From: Thermohalobaculum sp050043005
GTDB lineage: Bacteria > Pseudomonadota > Alphaproteobacteria > Rhodobacterales > Rhodobacteraceae
DNA length: 13,406 bases
Direction of reading: 5' to 3'
NCBI GenBank assembly: GCA_050043005.1
Contig: JBHJIZ010000059.1
Location: 1-13,406, forward strand
The notes beneath the pieces were generated by a model. It was not told the DNA's origin, searched no databases, and saw only the letters and a list, made by a program, of their open reading frames with translations. Within the stretch, counting starts at the first letter, position 1, and every line of letters begins with the position of its first letter. The position numbers and the translations under genes are program-made. Shown here piece after piece: positions 5,774 to 13,406 of this stretch.

Positions 5774-6805
5774 ATGAAGTTCCTCGATCTCGCCAAGGTC
5801 TACATCCGGTCCGGCGCCGGCGGCCCCGGAAGCGTCAGCTTCCGGCGCGAGGCATTTATCGAGTATGGCGGCCCCGACGGCGGCGATGGCGGCAAGGGCG
5901 GTGATGTCTGGGCCGAGGCGGTCGACGGACTGAACACCCTGATCGACTTTCGCTACCAGCAGCATTTCCGTGCGAGAAGCGGCGAGCACGGCATGGGGCG
6001 CCAGCGCAGCGGCAAGGGCGGCGATGACGTCACCTTGCGTGTTCCGGTCGGGACCGAAATCCTGGATGAAGATCAGGAAACCCTGATCGCCGATCTGGAA
6101 ACCCTCGGCGACCGCGTTCTGCTCGCCAAGGGCGGCAATGGCGGTTGGGGCAACCTGCACTTCAAGTCCTCGACCAATCAGGCGCCGCGCCATGCCAATC
6201 CCGGCCAACCCTGGGTCGAGCGCACGATCTGGCTGCGGCGCAAGCTGATCGCCGATGCAGGTCTCGTCGGCTTGCCGAACGCGGGCAAGTCGACTTTCCT
6301 TGCTGCGACTTCGAATGCGCGGCCCAAGATTGCCGACTATCCCTTCACGACCTTGCACCCCAATCTAGGCGTGGTCGGCATCGACGATCGCGAGATTGTC
6401 GTCGCCGACATTCCCGGGTTGATCGAGGGCGCCAGCGACGGGGCAGGGCTGGGAGATCGCTTCCTCGGCCACATCGAACGTTGTGCTGTGCTTGTGCACC
6501 TGATCGACGCCACCTCGAATGATATTCCCGGCGACTACCAGACGATCTGCGATGAGCTTGAAGCCTATGGGGGTGGTCTGGCGGACAAGCCGCGCATCAT
6601 CGCGGTCAACAAGATCGACACGCTGGGCGAGGGCGGCGCCGACTTCGCCGAGATCCTGCGGGCCGAGGGCGTACCGGTCACGCATGCGATCTCTGGCGTC
6701 ACCGGGCACGGCGTGCCGGAGCTGTTGTGCGCCGTGATGGCCGAGAGCCTTGCCGCCCGCCAACGTGCGACCCAGACCGAACTGGACGACGCATGGGTGC
6801 CGTGA
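5774..6805 (+). CDS. obg: GTPase Obg/CgtA, ribosome assembly
   Basis: This 343-residue P-loop GTPase acts late in 50S maturation and in growth and stress control. The glycine-rich Obg domain (1-158) includes SGAGGPGSVSFRRE and GGPDGGDGGKGGDV. The G domain shows G1 GLPNAGKS (166-173), DYPFTT (188-193) as switch I/G2, G3 DIPG (212-215), G4 NKID (279-282) and a G5-like SG (307-308). The C-terminus is short, without the acidic tail of some family members. The start at 5774 gives the canonical MKFLDLAKVYI. The ribosome binding site is weak, and 31 bases separate it from the GNAT gene. Its stop overlaps the proB start as TGATG. Confidence 0.98.
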   Translation: MKFLDLAKVYIRSGAGGPGSVSFRREAFIEYGGPDGGDGGKGGDVWAEAVDGLNTLIDFRYQQHFRARSGEHGMGRQRSGKGGDDVTLRVPVGTEILDEDQETLIADLETLGDRVLLAKGGNGGWGNLHFKSSTNQAPRHANPGQPWVERTIWLRRKLIADAGLVGLPNAGKSTFLAATSNARPKIADYPFTTLHPNLGVVGIDDREIVVADIPGLIEGASDGAGLGDRFLGHIERCAVLVHLIDATSNDIPGDYQTICDELEAYGGGLADKPRIIAVNKIDTLGEGGADFAEILRAEGVPVTHAISGVTGHGVPELLCAVMAESLAARQRATQTELDDAWVP

Positions 6806-7980
6806 TGACAGAAGCGCCGACTTCCTCGGATTGTCTCGCGACGGCAAGCCGCCTGGTCGTCAAGATCGGTTCTGCCTTGCTGGTCGCTCCCGAAACGGGC
6901 GTGCTCCGGCGGGACTGGCTGGCTGCCCTTGCCGAGGATGTCGCGGACCTCAAGCGCGACGGCAGGCATGTCGTCATTGTCTCCTCGGGCGCGATTGCAC
7001 TTGGGCGCCGGGTACTCGATTTCGGGCCGGGCGGGCTTTCTCTGGAACAGTCTCAAGCCGCGGCGGCAATCGGTCAGACCCGGCTCGTGCAGGCCTGGGA
7101 ACAGGCGCTGTCTGCACACGGCATCATGGCCGCGCAGGTTCTGCTGACCCTGGAAGACACCGAACGCCGCCGCCGCTACCTCAATGGGCGCGCGACGCTG
7201 GCGGCTCTTCTGAACGTGGGCGCCGTTCCGGTTGTGAATGAAAACGACACGGTCGCCACCGACGAAATTCGCTATGGCGACAATGACCGGCTTGCGGCGC
7301 GCGTCGCCCTGATGGCGGATGCGGACACGCTGATCCTGCTCTCGGACATCGACGGGCTCTATACCGCGAACCCGCGTGAGGACACCTCGGCCCGCCATAT
7401 CGCCGAAGTCGCCGAGATCACGCCCGAGATCGAGGCTATGGCAGGCGGCACCGGCACCTCCGGCGCGAAAGGCGGCATGAAGACCAAGCTTCAGGCGGCC
7501 CAGATCGCAATGCAGGGTGGCTGCGCGATGATCGTGACACGTGGAGAGACGTGGAATCCGCTCGCGGCACTCCGAAACGGAGCCCGCTCGACCCGCTTCC
7601 TGCCGCTGACCGAACCCAGCGCCGCGCGCAAGCGGTGGATCGCAGGCATGAAACCCAAGGGCCATGTTCACATCGATGCGGGCGCCGCAGATGCGCTTCA
7701 TCATGGCAAGTCGCTGCTCGCGGCGGGCGTGCGCGGGGTCGAGGGCGACTTCCAGCGCGGCGATCCGGTCGAGATCCTCGGGCCGGACGGCGCAAAGATC
7801 GCGTCGGCGCTGACTGGCTATGGTGCAGACGATGCGCGTGCCATCGCGGGCGTGCGCTCGGAGCGGATCGGCGATATCCTTGGGTATCCGGTGCGGGCGG
7901 CCCTGGTGCATCGCGACGACATGGTGATCTGGGGCCCTGACACCCACAAGGACGGGAGGGACGGATGGACAAGCGCGTAG
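6805..7980 (+). CDS. proB: Glutamate 5-kinase
   Basis: The product phosphorylates glutamate with ATP, the first step of proline synthesis. The 391-residue protein has an amino-acid-kinase domain with VVKIGSALL (18-26), SSGAIALG (60-67), VNENDTV (144-150), YGDNDRLAA (157-165), LLSDIDGLYT (178-187) and GTGTSGAKGGMKTK (215-228). A C-terminal PUA domain follows (about 284-370), as in E. coli ProB. I chose the ATG at 6805 because it forms TGATG with the obg stop. An ATG at 6793 would add four residues (MGAV). The 3' end overlaps proA by 16 bases. In this family proline normally feeds back on the kinase domain. Confidence 0.97.
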   Translation: MTEAPTSSDCLATASRLVVKIGSALLVAPETGVLRRDWLAALAEDVADLKRDGRHVVIVSSGAIALGRRVLDFGPGGLSLEQSQAAAAIGQTRLVQAWEQALSAHGIMAAQVLLTLEDTERRRRYLNGRATLAALLNVGAVPVVNENDTVATDEIRYGDNDRLAARVALMADADTLILLSDIDGLYTANPREDTSARHIAEVAEITPEIEAMAGGTGTSGAKGGMKTKLQAAQIAMQGGCAMIVTRGETWNPLAALRNGARSTRFLPLTEPSAARKRWIAGMKPKGHVHIDAGAADALHHGKSLLAAGVRGVEGDFQRGDPVEILGPDGAKIASALTGYGADDARAIAGVRSERIGDILGYPVRAALVHRDDMVIWGPDTHKDGRDGWTSA

Positions 7981-9242
7981 ACGACGGTGCCGACATCGCT
8001 GCGATGATGGGCGAGATTGGGCAGCGCGCCCGTGCGGCGGCAGCAGAACTCGCATGCGCTGACTCCGATCGCAAGCACGCAGCTTTGATCGCCGCAGGCG
8101 ATGCGATCATGGACCGCTGGACCGAGATTGCCGATGCCAACGCGCTCGACATGGAATTCGGGCGCGAAAAGGGCCTGTCCCCGGCCATGCTCGACCGGCT
8201 GCTCCTGACCGACGATCGCATCCGCGCGATGCAGGGCGGGTTGCTGACCGTTGCCGATCAGACCGACCCGGTGGGCGCTGTCATTGAAGACTGGGATATG
8301 CCGTCGGGCCTGCACATCCAGCGCGTTCGCACACCGCTCGGCGTGATCGGTGTGATCTATGAAAGCCGCCCGAACGTCACCGCCGATGCGGGCGGACTTT
8401 GTCTGAAGTCGGGCAATGCCGCGATCCTGCGCGGCGGCTCGGAAAGCTTCCATTCCTCAGGGGTGATCCACGCTTGCCTGCAGGATGGGCTGCGCGCGGC
8501 AAACCTCCCCGTCGATGCGATCCAGCGGGTGCCGACCCGCGACCGCGCCGCCGTCGCCGAGATGCTGCGCATGACGGACAGCATTGACGTGATCGTGCCG
8601 CGCGGCGGCAAGGGTCTGGTTGGTCTGGTGCAGGCCGAGGCCCGCGTGCCGGTCTTCGCGCACCTCGAAGGGATCTGCCATATCTACGTCGATGCCTCGG
8701 CCGATCCGGCCAAAGCGCTCGACGTCGAGCTGAACGCGAAGACCCGCCGCACCGGCATCTGTGGCGCGGCGGAATGCCTGCTGATCGATCGCCCGGTTGC
8801 CGAAACGCTTGGCCGGGACATGATCGCTGCACTGACCGCGGCAGGGGTCCGCGTCCACGGCGATGATACCGTGCAGACACTTGGCGACGTGGTCCCCGCG
8901 ACCAACGAAGCCTGGGGCCGCGAGTATCTCGACATGGACATCGCGGCCCGCGTGGTCGACGGCGTAGACGAGGCAATCGAGCACATCCGCACGCATGGGT
9001 CTTCTCACACCGAGGCCTGCCTTGCCGAAGACGATGCAGTCTGGGATCGCTTCTCGACCCGGCTCGACAGCGCCATTCTGATGCGCAATGCCTCGACACA
9101 ATTCGCCGATGGCGGCGAGTTTGGCATGGGCGCAGAAATCGGCATCGCCACCGGCAAGATGCACGCACGTGGTCCGGTCGGTGCCGAGCAACTGACCAGC
9201 TTCAAGTACCTCGTCACGGGGAATGGAATCGTACGACCGTAG
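7965..9242 (+). CDS. proA: Glutamate-5-semialdehyde dehydrogenase (gamma-glutamyl phosphate reductase)
   Basis: The enzyme reduces gamma-glutamyl phosphate with NADPH to glutamate-5-semialdehyde, the second step of proline synthesis. At 425 residues it is full length for the aldehyde-dehydrogenase-superfamily ProA. Visible motifs are RTPLGVIGVIYESRPNVT, LKSGNAAILRGGSE, IVPRGGKGLV, the catalytic Cys266 in RRTGICGAAE, and EFGMGAEIGIATGKMHARGP near the end. GGGAGG sits just upstream of the ATG, inside the end of proB. The overlap suggests coupled production of the two enzymes, which in other bacteria channel the unstable intermediate. Confidence 0.98.
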   Translation: MDKRVDDGADIAAMMGEIGQRARAAAAELACADSDRKHAALIAAGDAIMDRWTEIADANALDMEFGREKGLSPAMLDRLLLTDDRIRAMQGGLLTVADQTDPVGAVIEDWDMPSGLHIQRVRTPLGVIGVIYESRPNVTADAGGLCLKSGNAAILRGGSESFHSSGVIHACLQDGLRAANLPVDAIQRVPTRDRAAVAEMLRMTDSIDVIVPRGGKGLVGLVQAEARVPVFAHLEGICHIYVDASADPAKALDVELNAKTRRTGICGAAECLLIDRPVAETLGRDMIAALTAAGVRVHGDDTVQTLGDVVPATNEAWGREYLDMDIAARVVDGVDEAIEHIRTHGSSHTEACLAEDDAVWDRFSTRLDSAILMRNASTQFADGGEFGMGAEIGIATGKMHARGPVGAEQLTSFKYLVTGNGIVRP

Positions 9243-9264
9243 GCAAAAACCTGAAGCAGGCAGT

Positions 9265-9516
9265 ATGGTCTCTTTCGCCGTTGGCATCTTGTTCGCATAT
9301 GCGGGGGCGTGGCGGTTCCTGTTTCCCGGTCAATCAGGCTCGAAACCTTTGGGTTTTGACTTGGTCTTCGGGCTGTACCTGGCAATGAGGGGTGATCTGC
9401 ATCTTCAGCGTAATCATATCCGGACCGAAGCGCAGTTCGAACGTGACGTCAGACGCTACATGGCGATTGCAATGTTAGTTTGTTTTGGAACGGGTGTCTT
9501 CGATACGGTCACCTAA
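9265..9516 (+). CDS. Small hypothetical membrane protein, 83 aa
   Basis: I do not recognise this family. The protein starts with a hydrophobic helix (VSFAVGILFAYAGAWRFLF, residues 2-20). A polar middle, including MRGDLHLQRNHIRTEAQFERD, follows, and a second hydrophobic stretch ends at the C-terminus (RRYMAIAMLVCFGTGVFD). This suggests a two-pass or hairpin membrane protein. I took the ATG at 9265 because it places the first helix at the N-terminus. An in-frame ATG at 9223 would add 14 charged residues and overlap proA by 20 bases. It follows proA by 22 bases and may share its transcript. The base composition is less GC-rich than proA, which fits a recently acquired or weakly constrained gene. 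Confidence 0.5.
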   Translation: MVSFAVGILFAYAGAWRFLFPGQSGSKPLGFDLVFGLYLAMRGDLHLQRNHIRTEAQFERDVRRYMAIAMLVCFGTGVFDTVT

Positions 9517-9627
9517 TGATCATCGGGTCGCCTCCGGTGCGCGCCAACATACTCTATTCGAACGCCATGGCCCGGACGTGAGAAAACGCATAACTCGCAC
9601 CGGACCGCGGGATCTCTACTCCGCGTT

Positions 9628-9684
9628 GGTATCAAACGCATACCTATGCGGTATCAGAGTCATACGCTTGCGGTATCAAATCGG
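9628..9684. repeat. Three phased GGTATCA repeats (22-bp period) upstream of the sigma gene
   Basis: GGTATCA occurs at 9628, 9650 and 9672, exactly 22 bases apart, about two helical turns. The second and third copies share the longer TGCGGTATCA. The first two 22-base units match at 16 of 22 positions and both contain CATAC at the same offset. GCATA-CC-TATGC (9638-9649) is a small inverted repeat inside unit one. Same-face spacing suggests cooperative protein binding. The rest of the 9517-9791 gap holds no supported gene. Confidence 0.6.
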
Positions 9685-9791
9685 TGTGCCGTGAAAGTCA
9701 GCGCAGCGCGCTGCGGGCGCTCGAAACGTTGCGTGAAACTTTTTTATCGTACGGCCAAGAATCTGCCGTCGACCCGCGTCATACTGTTCGA

Positions 9792-10340
9792 ATGCTGGAC
9801 GAAACACAGGATCATCGGCTGGCCATGGACGCCGCCCAAGGGGACCGGGCCGCCTTCTCGCGGCTTGTCGAGCGGCACTATGACCGGATCCATGCGCTCG
9901 CCTGGCGCTGTGTCGGCGGCCCGCCCGAATGCGAGGACCTGGCGCAGGATGTGTGCGTGGCACTGGGGCGCAAGATCGGCTCGTATCGCGGGGATGCCCG
10001 GTTCACGACATGGCTCTATCAGGTCGTGTTGAACGCCGCGCGCGACCGGATGCGTCGCAACAAGACGAGGACGCAAGCTCATGAAGGGTTTGCAGAAATC
10101 GATGATCTAAGGCGCGGAGCGGAAGCCTCACGCAAGGAACGCGCCGTATGGTTGCGTCTCGCGATGCAACAGCTTTCCCCGGAACTGCGCGAGACATCGG
10201 TTCTGGTTCTGGACGAGGGGCTCAGCCACGCCGAAGCCGCCGAGATCCTGGGGATATCCGAGGGCACCGTGTCGTGGCGGCTTTCGGAAGTGCGCAAGAA
10301 ACTGAAGGGGATCGCAGCAAAGGAGGGCTCACCGGTATGA
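9792..10340 (+). CDS. RNA polymerase sigma factor, ECF type
   Basis: This 182-residue protein has the two-domain layout of extracytoplasmic-function sigma factors. Region 2 (about 22-90) includes FSRLVERHYDRIHALAWRCV, ECEDLAQDVCVALGRKI and RFTTWLYQVVLNAARDRMRR, which melt and read the -10 element. Region 4 (about 125-175) includes LSPELRETSVLVLDEGLS and the helix-turn-helix HAEAAEILGISEGTVSWRLS, which reads the -35. I chose the ATG at 9792 because it gives a normal N-terminus; a GTG at 9684 in frame would add 36 unrelated residues. It overlaps the VWA gene as ATGA, so the two are coupled. The coupled gene could encode its regulator. The ECF group cannot be assigned by eye. Confidence 0.93.
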   Translation: MLDETQDHRLAMDAAQGDRAAFSRLVERHYDRIHALAWRCVGGPPECEDLAQDVCVALGRKIGSYRGDARFTTWLYQVVLNAARDRMRRNKTRTQAHEGFAEIDDLRRGAEASRKERAVWLRLAMQQLSPELRETSVLVLDEGLSHAEAAEILGISEGTVSWRLSEVRKKLKGIAAKEGSPV

Positions 10341-12550
10341 CCGACACTGACGACCTCAAGGCGTTGCTTGCAGATTTTCCACCGGAGCAGCCGCAGAGAA
10401 TCACCAAGCAGCGGGCAGTCGAAGCCTCTCTCGCAGCATTCGAGGCGGCGAACGAAGAAAAATCTGCCAACTTCCAAGAAATAGTGACCCACGCGCGTCC
10501 CACCCACAGGCAATCAGGCCAAAATAGCTTGTGGAGATGGATAATGACACTCGAGCTTTTCTCGATGCGAAACTTGATGATGGGAACTGCATCTTTCGCA
10601 GCGCTCATCGTGGCGATTGGAGTATTTCAGGCATACGACCCGGATACGTTTGGTGATTTTGAAAGCGAGACGGTTGGTCTGACCCCAGTCCTGGACGAAG
10701 AGCTAACTGTTGAGCGGAGAAGCAAAGAGCTTTTGCCCTCTCGTCAGGAAGTATTGGGCGGCGCGGGACAACCTCGCGTTACTGCGAGCGCGCCCACTGA
10801 CAATACCGATGCAGCGCTGGTGCTTCCGGCACCGCTCGCCGAGCTTGAGCAAAACCCTTTGATTGCTCCTGCAATGCCGCCTTTGGCGGATGGTGTCGCG
10901 GTCCAAGGATTTGCTTTGGCGCCCAAGGAAGCCGATCGGGGCATCGCCACTCAGAAGCGTTTCGACCGAGCGCGTGCTGGATTGGCAACGGGATGCACGG
11001 CAGGAACGGCAGCGTGTCAGCCAGGTGGCGGGGCAGCGCCACTGGTTGCTCCAACTCCGGATCGGATTCAGAAATCAGAGGCAAGTCAATCGCTTGCAGC
11101 TGATTCTGTAATTGTACAACCGCAGGAACAGGGCCGGGACCGCTTCGAAGACACCGAGCCGAACCAGATCAAGGTGACCGCCGAAGAGCCGGTTTCGACC
11201 TTCTCGATCGATGTCGATACGGCGTCCTATGCCTTCATGCGTGGTGCCCTCATGAACGGTGTTCTTCCTCCCAAGGATGCTGTTCGCATCGAGGAACTGA
11301 TCAACTATTTCCCGTACGATTACGCTCCGCCGACGGCCGGGGAAGCGTCGTTCGCCAGCCATGTGACCGTCATGCCAACCCCATGGAATGACGACACGAA
11401 ACTGCTGCATATCGGTATCAAAGGGTACGAGATCCCGCAGGCGGAGAAGCCACGCTCGAACCTCGTGTTCCTGCTGGACACCTCCGGCTCGATGAACCAG
11501 CCGAACAAGCTGCCCCTTCTGAAGAACGCGTTCCGGATGCTGGTGCAGTCACTTGAACCGGAGGATACCGTGTCCATCGTGACCTATGCCGGATCGGCGG
11601 GCACCGTGCTGAAACCGACCGAGGTCAGCGATCAGTCCGCAATTCTGGCAGCGCTGGACCGGTTGCATGCAGGCGGATCGACTGCGGGCGGTGAGGGCAT
11701 TCGGCAAGCCTATCGACTTGCTGAACAGAGCTTCGATGCAGAGGGTGTCAACCGCGTGATCCTCGCGACCGACGGCGATTTCAATGTTGGCATCACCGAC
11801 CCCGAGCAGCTCCAGGACTTTGTCGAGCGCAAGCGGGACAGCGGTGTGTTCCTCTCGGTTCTCGGCTTCGGGCGCGGCAACTACAACGACCAACTCATGC
11901 AGGTGCTCGCCCAGAACGGCAATGGTGTTGCGGCGTACATCGATACCTTGAGCGAAGCCCGAAAGGTGCTGGTCGAAGAGGCAGGCTCAACCCTGTTCCC
12001 GATTGCCAAGGATGTGAAGATCCAGATCGAGTTCAATCCGGCAACCATCTCAGAATACAGACTTATCGGGTACGAGACACGGCTCTTGAACCGCGAGGAT
12101 TTCAACAACGACCGCGTGGATGCGGGCGAGATCGGATCCGGTCATACGGTGACGGCACTGTATGAAATCGCACCAGTCGGGTCTGACGGAGCGCGCGTTG
12201 ATCCGCTGCGCTACCAATCGCAAGCATCCGCCGATGGTCCGGTGAACGAGTTTGCCTTCCTGAAGATGCGGTACAAAGCACCTGACGGTGACACGAGCAA
12301 GTTGATCGAACGTTCTATCACCGGCAGTGACGAAGTGGTACCGGATGCCGAGGCGCGCTTTGCAGCAGCGGTCGCAGCCTTCGGACAGCTTCTGAAGGGC
12401 GGGCGCTATACAGGCGACTTCAGCTATGCCGACGTGATCGAGCTGGCGAACGGCGCCAAGGGCAGCGACGCCTTCGGCTACCGGGCAGAGTTCGTGACCC
12501 TCGTTCGGCTTGCGGAAACCGCTGCGGCTCTGCCCGCGCAGCGCCAGTAA
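10337..12550 (+). CDS. Membrane-anchored von Willebrand factor A domain protein (YfbK-like)
   Basis: This 737-residue protein has a hydrophilic N-terminus (1-78), then one membrane helix (about 80-99, MMGTASFAALIVAIGVFQA). Basic residues before the helix and acidic ones after it suggest N-in topology. A low-complexity periplasmic linker follows, with Cys220 and Cys227. Next come the VWA-associated N-terminal domain (FSIDVDTASYAFMRGALMNG, from 289), the VWA domain with a complete MIDAS (DTSGS 381-385, Thr449 in GGSTAGGEG, Asp479 in ATDGDFNVG), and a DUF3520-like C-terminus (from about 550). VWA domains bind protein partners through a metal ion. The start at 10337 has AGGAGG upstream and overlaps the sigma stop by four bases. 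The role is unknown; sensing or sigma control is inferred from the coupling. Confidence 0.92.
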   Translation: MTDTDDLKALLADFPPEQPQRITKQRAVEASLAAFEAANEEKSANFQEIVTHARPTHRQSGQNSLWRWIMTLELFSMRNLMMGTASFAALIVAIGVFQAYDPDTFGDFESETVGLTPVLDEELTVERRSKELLPSRQEVLGGAGQPRVTASAPTDNTDAALVLPAPLAELEQNPLIAPAMPPLADGVAVQGFALAPKEADRGIATQKRFDRARAGLATGCTAGTAACQPGGGAAPLVAPTPDRIQKSEASQSLAADSVIVQPQEQGRDRFEDTEPNQIKVTAEEPVSTFSIDVDTASYAFMRGALMNGVLPPKDAVRIEELINYFPYDYAPPTAGEASFASHVTVMPTPWNDDTKLLHIGIKGYEIPQAEKPRSNLVFLLDTSGSMNQPNKLPLLKNAFRMLVQSLEPEDTVSIVTYAGSAGTVLKPTEVSDQSAILAALDRLHAGGSTAGGEGIRQAYRLAEQSFDAEGVNRVILATDGDFNVGITDPEQLQDFVERKRDSGVFLSVLGFGRGNYNDQLMQVLAQNGNGVAAYIDTLSEARKVLVEEAGSTLFPIAKDVKIQIEFNPATISEYRLIGYETRLLNREDFNNDRVDAGEIGSGHTVTALYEIAPVGSDGARVDPLRYQSQASADGPVNEFAFLKMRYKAPDGDTSKLIERSITGSDEVVPDAEARFAAAVAAFGQLLKGGRYTGDFSYADVIELANGAKGSDAFGYRAEFVTLVRLAETAAALPAQRQ

Positions 12551-12578
12551 AGCCATCACCTCTTGACGGACGGACAGG

Positions 12579-12605
12579 CGGGCCGCATGACGGCCCGTCA
12601 TTTTT
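12579..12605 (+). terminator. Rho-independent terminator after the VWA gene
   Basis: The stem CGGGCCG (12579-12585), loop CATGA and CGGCCCG (12591-12597) are followed by TCATTTTT. The 7-bp GC stem with a T-run is a textbook terminator. It sits 28 bases after the VWA stop and separates the sigma/VWA operon from the next gene. Confidence 0.88.
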
Positions 12606-12619
12606 CGTTGGAGCACGCG

Positions 12620-13406
12620 GTGGCACGGCTTTTGGGGATCGATACGGGCGGCACGTACACGGACGCGGTCGTGCTGGACGAGGATGCCGTTGGCACGGGG
12701 ATCCTGGCAAAAGCCAAGGCGCTTACGACGAAACAAGATCTGTCGATCGGGATCAGCGGTGCTGTCGATGCCGTACTTGCCGAGGGGATTGCTCCCGGTG
12801 ATATCGCACTGGTCTCTATCTCCACGACGCTGGCAACGAACGCCCTGGTCGAAGGACACGGAGGGCGCGTTTGTCTCATTCTGATCGGTTTTGACGACGC
12901 GGCGTTGGACCGGGGTGGGCTGAGCGATGCAATCGGCTCTGATCCGGTCTATTTCGTAGCGGGCGGCCATACGGCCACGGGTGACCGGCAAGCGCCGCTG
13001 GACCGTGAAGCAGTGTTGACGGCACTGCGTGAGACCTCCGGCACGGTGCAGGGTTACGCCGTGGTTGCGCATTTCGGCACTCGCGATCCGGTCGACGAGA
13101 CGACTGTGCGTGACATCATCCTTGAACAGACCAATGTTCCGGTGACCTGCGGGCATGAACTTGCCTCGGCGCTCGGAGGGCCGAAGCGGGCCGTGACTGC
13201 AGTGCTGAACGCCCGGCTGATTGGCATGATTTCCGACCTGATCGCGGCCGTGCGGCAGATCACTTTAACGCACGGCATAACCGCGCCGGTCATGATCGTG
13301 CGTGGTGACGGTTCACTGGTGTCCGCAGAGTTCGCCCGCGCCAGACCTATCGAGACGATACTCTCGGGCCCTGCGGCGAGCCTTGTCGGCGCGGCCTATC
13401 TGACGG
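12620..13406 (+). CDS. Hydantoinase/oxoprolinase family protein, 5' part (cut by window end)
   Basis: The visible 262 residues match the N-terminal half of the hydantoinase A/oxoprolinase family, which cleaves ATP to open or carboxylate small substrates (hydantoins, 5-oxoproline, acetone-type carboxylases). The phosphate-binding opening ARLLGIDTGGTYTDAVVLD lies at residues 2-20. STTLATNALVEGHGGRV (68-84) follows. MIVRGDGSLVSAEFAR (225-240) and ILSGPAASLVGAA (247-259) mark the Hydantoinase_A domain. GGAG lies 6 bases before the GTG at 12620. An in-frame ATG at 12587 would start inside the terminator loop, so I prefer the GTG. No stop occurs before 13406. The substrate cannot be told; the partner HyuB-like subunit, if separate, would lie downstream. 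Confidence 0.9.
   Translation, partial: MARLLGIDTGGTYTDAVVLDEDAVGTGILAKAKALTTKQDLSIGISGAVDAVLAEGIAPGDIALVSISTTLATNALVEGHGGRVCLILIGFDDAALDRGGLSDAIGSDPVYFVAGGHTATGDRQAPLDREAVLTALRETSGTVQGYAVVAHFGTRDPVDETTVRDIILEQTNVPVTCGHELASALGGPKRAVTAVLNARLIGMISDLIAAVRQITLTHGITAPVMIVRGDGSLVSAEFARARPIETILSGPAASLVGAAYLT

Noticed and set aside
6565..8055. 496-codon open frame on the minus strand opposite proB
   Set aside because: High-GC antisense shadow; composition is Arg/Pro/His-rich without recognisable domains, while the plus strand has clear proB and obg motifs.
9734..9770. TGAAAC…CGTC as an autoregulated ECF promoter
   Set aside because: TGAAAC at 9734 resembles an ECF -35, but the nearest CGTC (9767) is about 27 bases away, too far, and CGTA at 9749 is too close.
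10148..10336. N-terminal extension of the VWA protein inside the sigma gene
   Set aside because: It is a shadow frame of the sigma coding sequence; the ATGA overlap with AGGAGG upstream marks the start at 10337.
1..13406. CRISPR array, toxin-antitoxin pair, retron or other defence locus
   Set aside because: No regularly spaced long direct repeats and no recognisable nuclease, reverse-transcriptase or toxin motifs were seen; the only tandem repeats are the three short units near 9628.

Overview
The window is GC-rich DNA from an alphaproteobacterium, most likely a member of the Rhodobacteraceae/Rhodobacterales. The evidence is the gene order rplU-rpmA-(LysE, GNAT)-obg-proB-proA, a ribosomal protein L21 with a long Ala/Pro linker and a C-terminal helix-hairpin-helix extension, and overall codon use. 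This placement comes from recognised families and synteny; no database search was run.

Left part (1-3145), decayed mobile DNA. The window opens inside an IS3-family insertion sequence: the transposase C-terminus ends at 195 and the element's right end lies near 229. The IS sits in the 5' part of an HK97-type major capsid gene that also carries an in-frame TAG. A prohead protease gene follows, broken by a 1-base frameshift and another in-frame TAG. Then comes an intact-looking HK97-family portal gene. The transcription order capsid-protease-portal is the reverse of the usual HK97 order. A perfect terminator palindrome separates the portal gene from a convergent 45-codon gene on the minus strand. 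A 19-bp palindrome and an AT-rich strip lead up to the 3' end of tRNA-Ser(CGA), a plausible attachment site for the element.

Middle part (3146-9516), core genome. tRNA-Ser(CGA) is on the minus strand. On the plus strand come rplU and rpmA, closed by a strong terminator. A tightly packed run follows: LysE/RhtB-type exporter, GNAT acetyltransferase, obg (ribosome-assembly GTPase), proB and proA (first two enzymes of proline synthesis from glutamate). Most junctions overlap by 1-16 bases, which suggests one operon with translational coupling. A small predicted membrane protein of unknown function follows proA.

Right part (9517-13406). An intergenic region with three copies of GGTATCA at an exact 22-bp period precedes an ECF-type sigma factor. 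An ATGA overlap couples the sigma gene to a large single-pass membrane protein with a von Willebrand factor A domain (YfbK-like). The VWA protein's predicted cytosolic N-terminus and translational coupling make it a candidate regulator of the sigma factor. A canonical terminator ends this operon. The window closes inside a hydantoinase/oxoprolinase-family gene that starts at a GTG.

The most interesting items are the sigma/VWA membrane pair with its phased upstream repeats, the order-reversed and decayed capsid module beside tRNA-Ser, and the unlisted 45-aa minus-strand gene.
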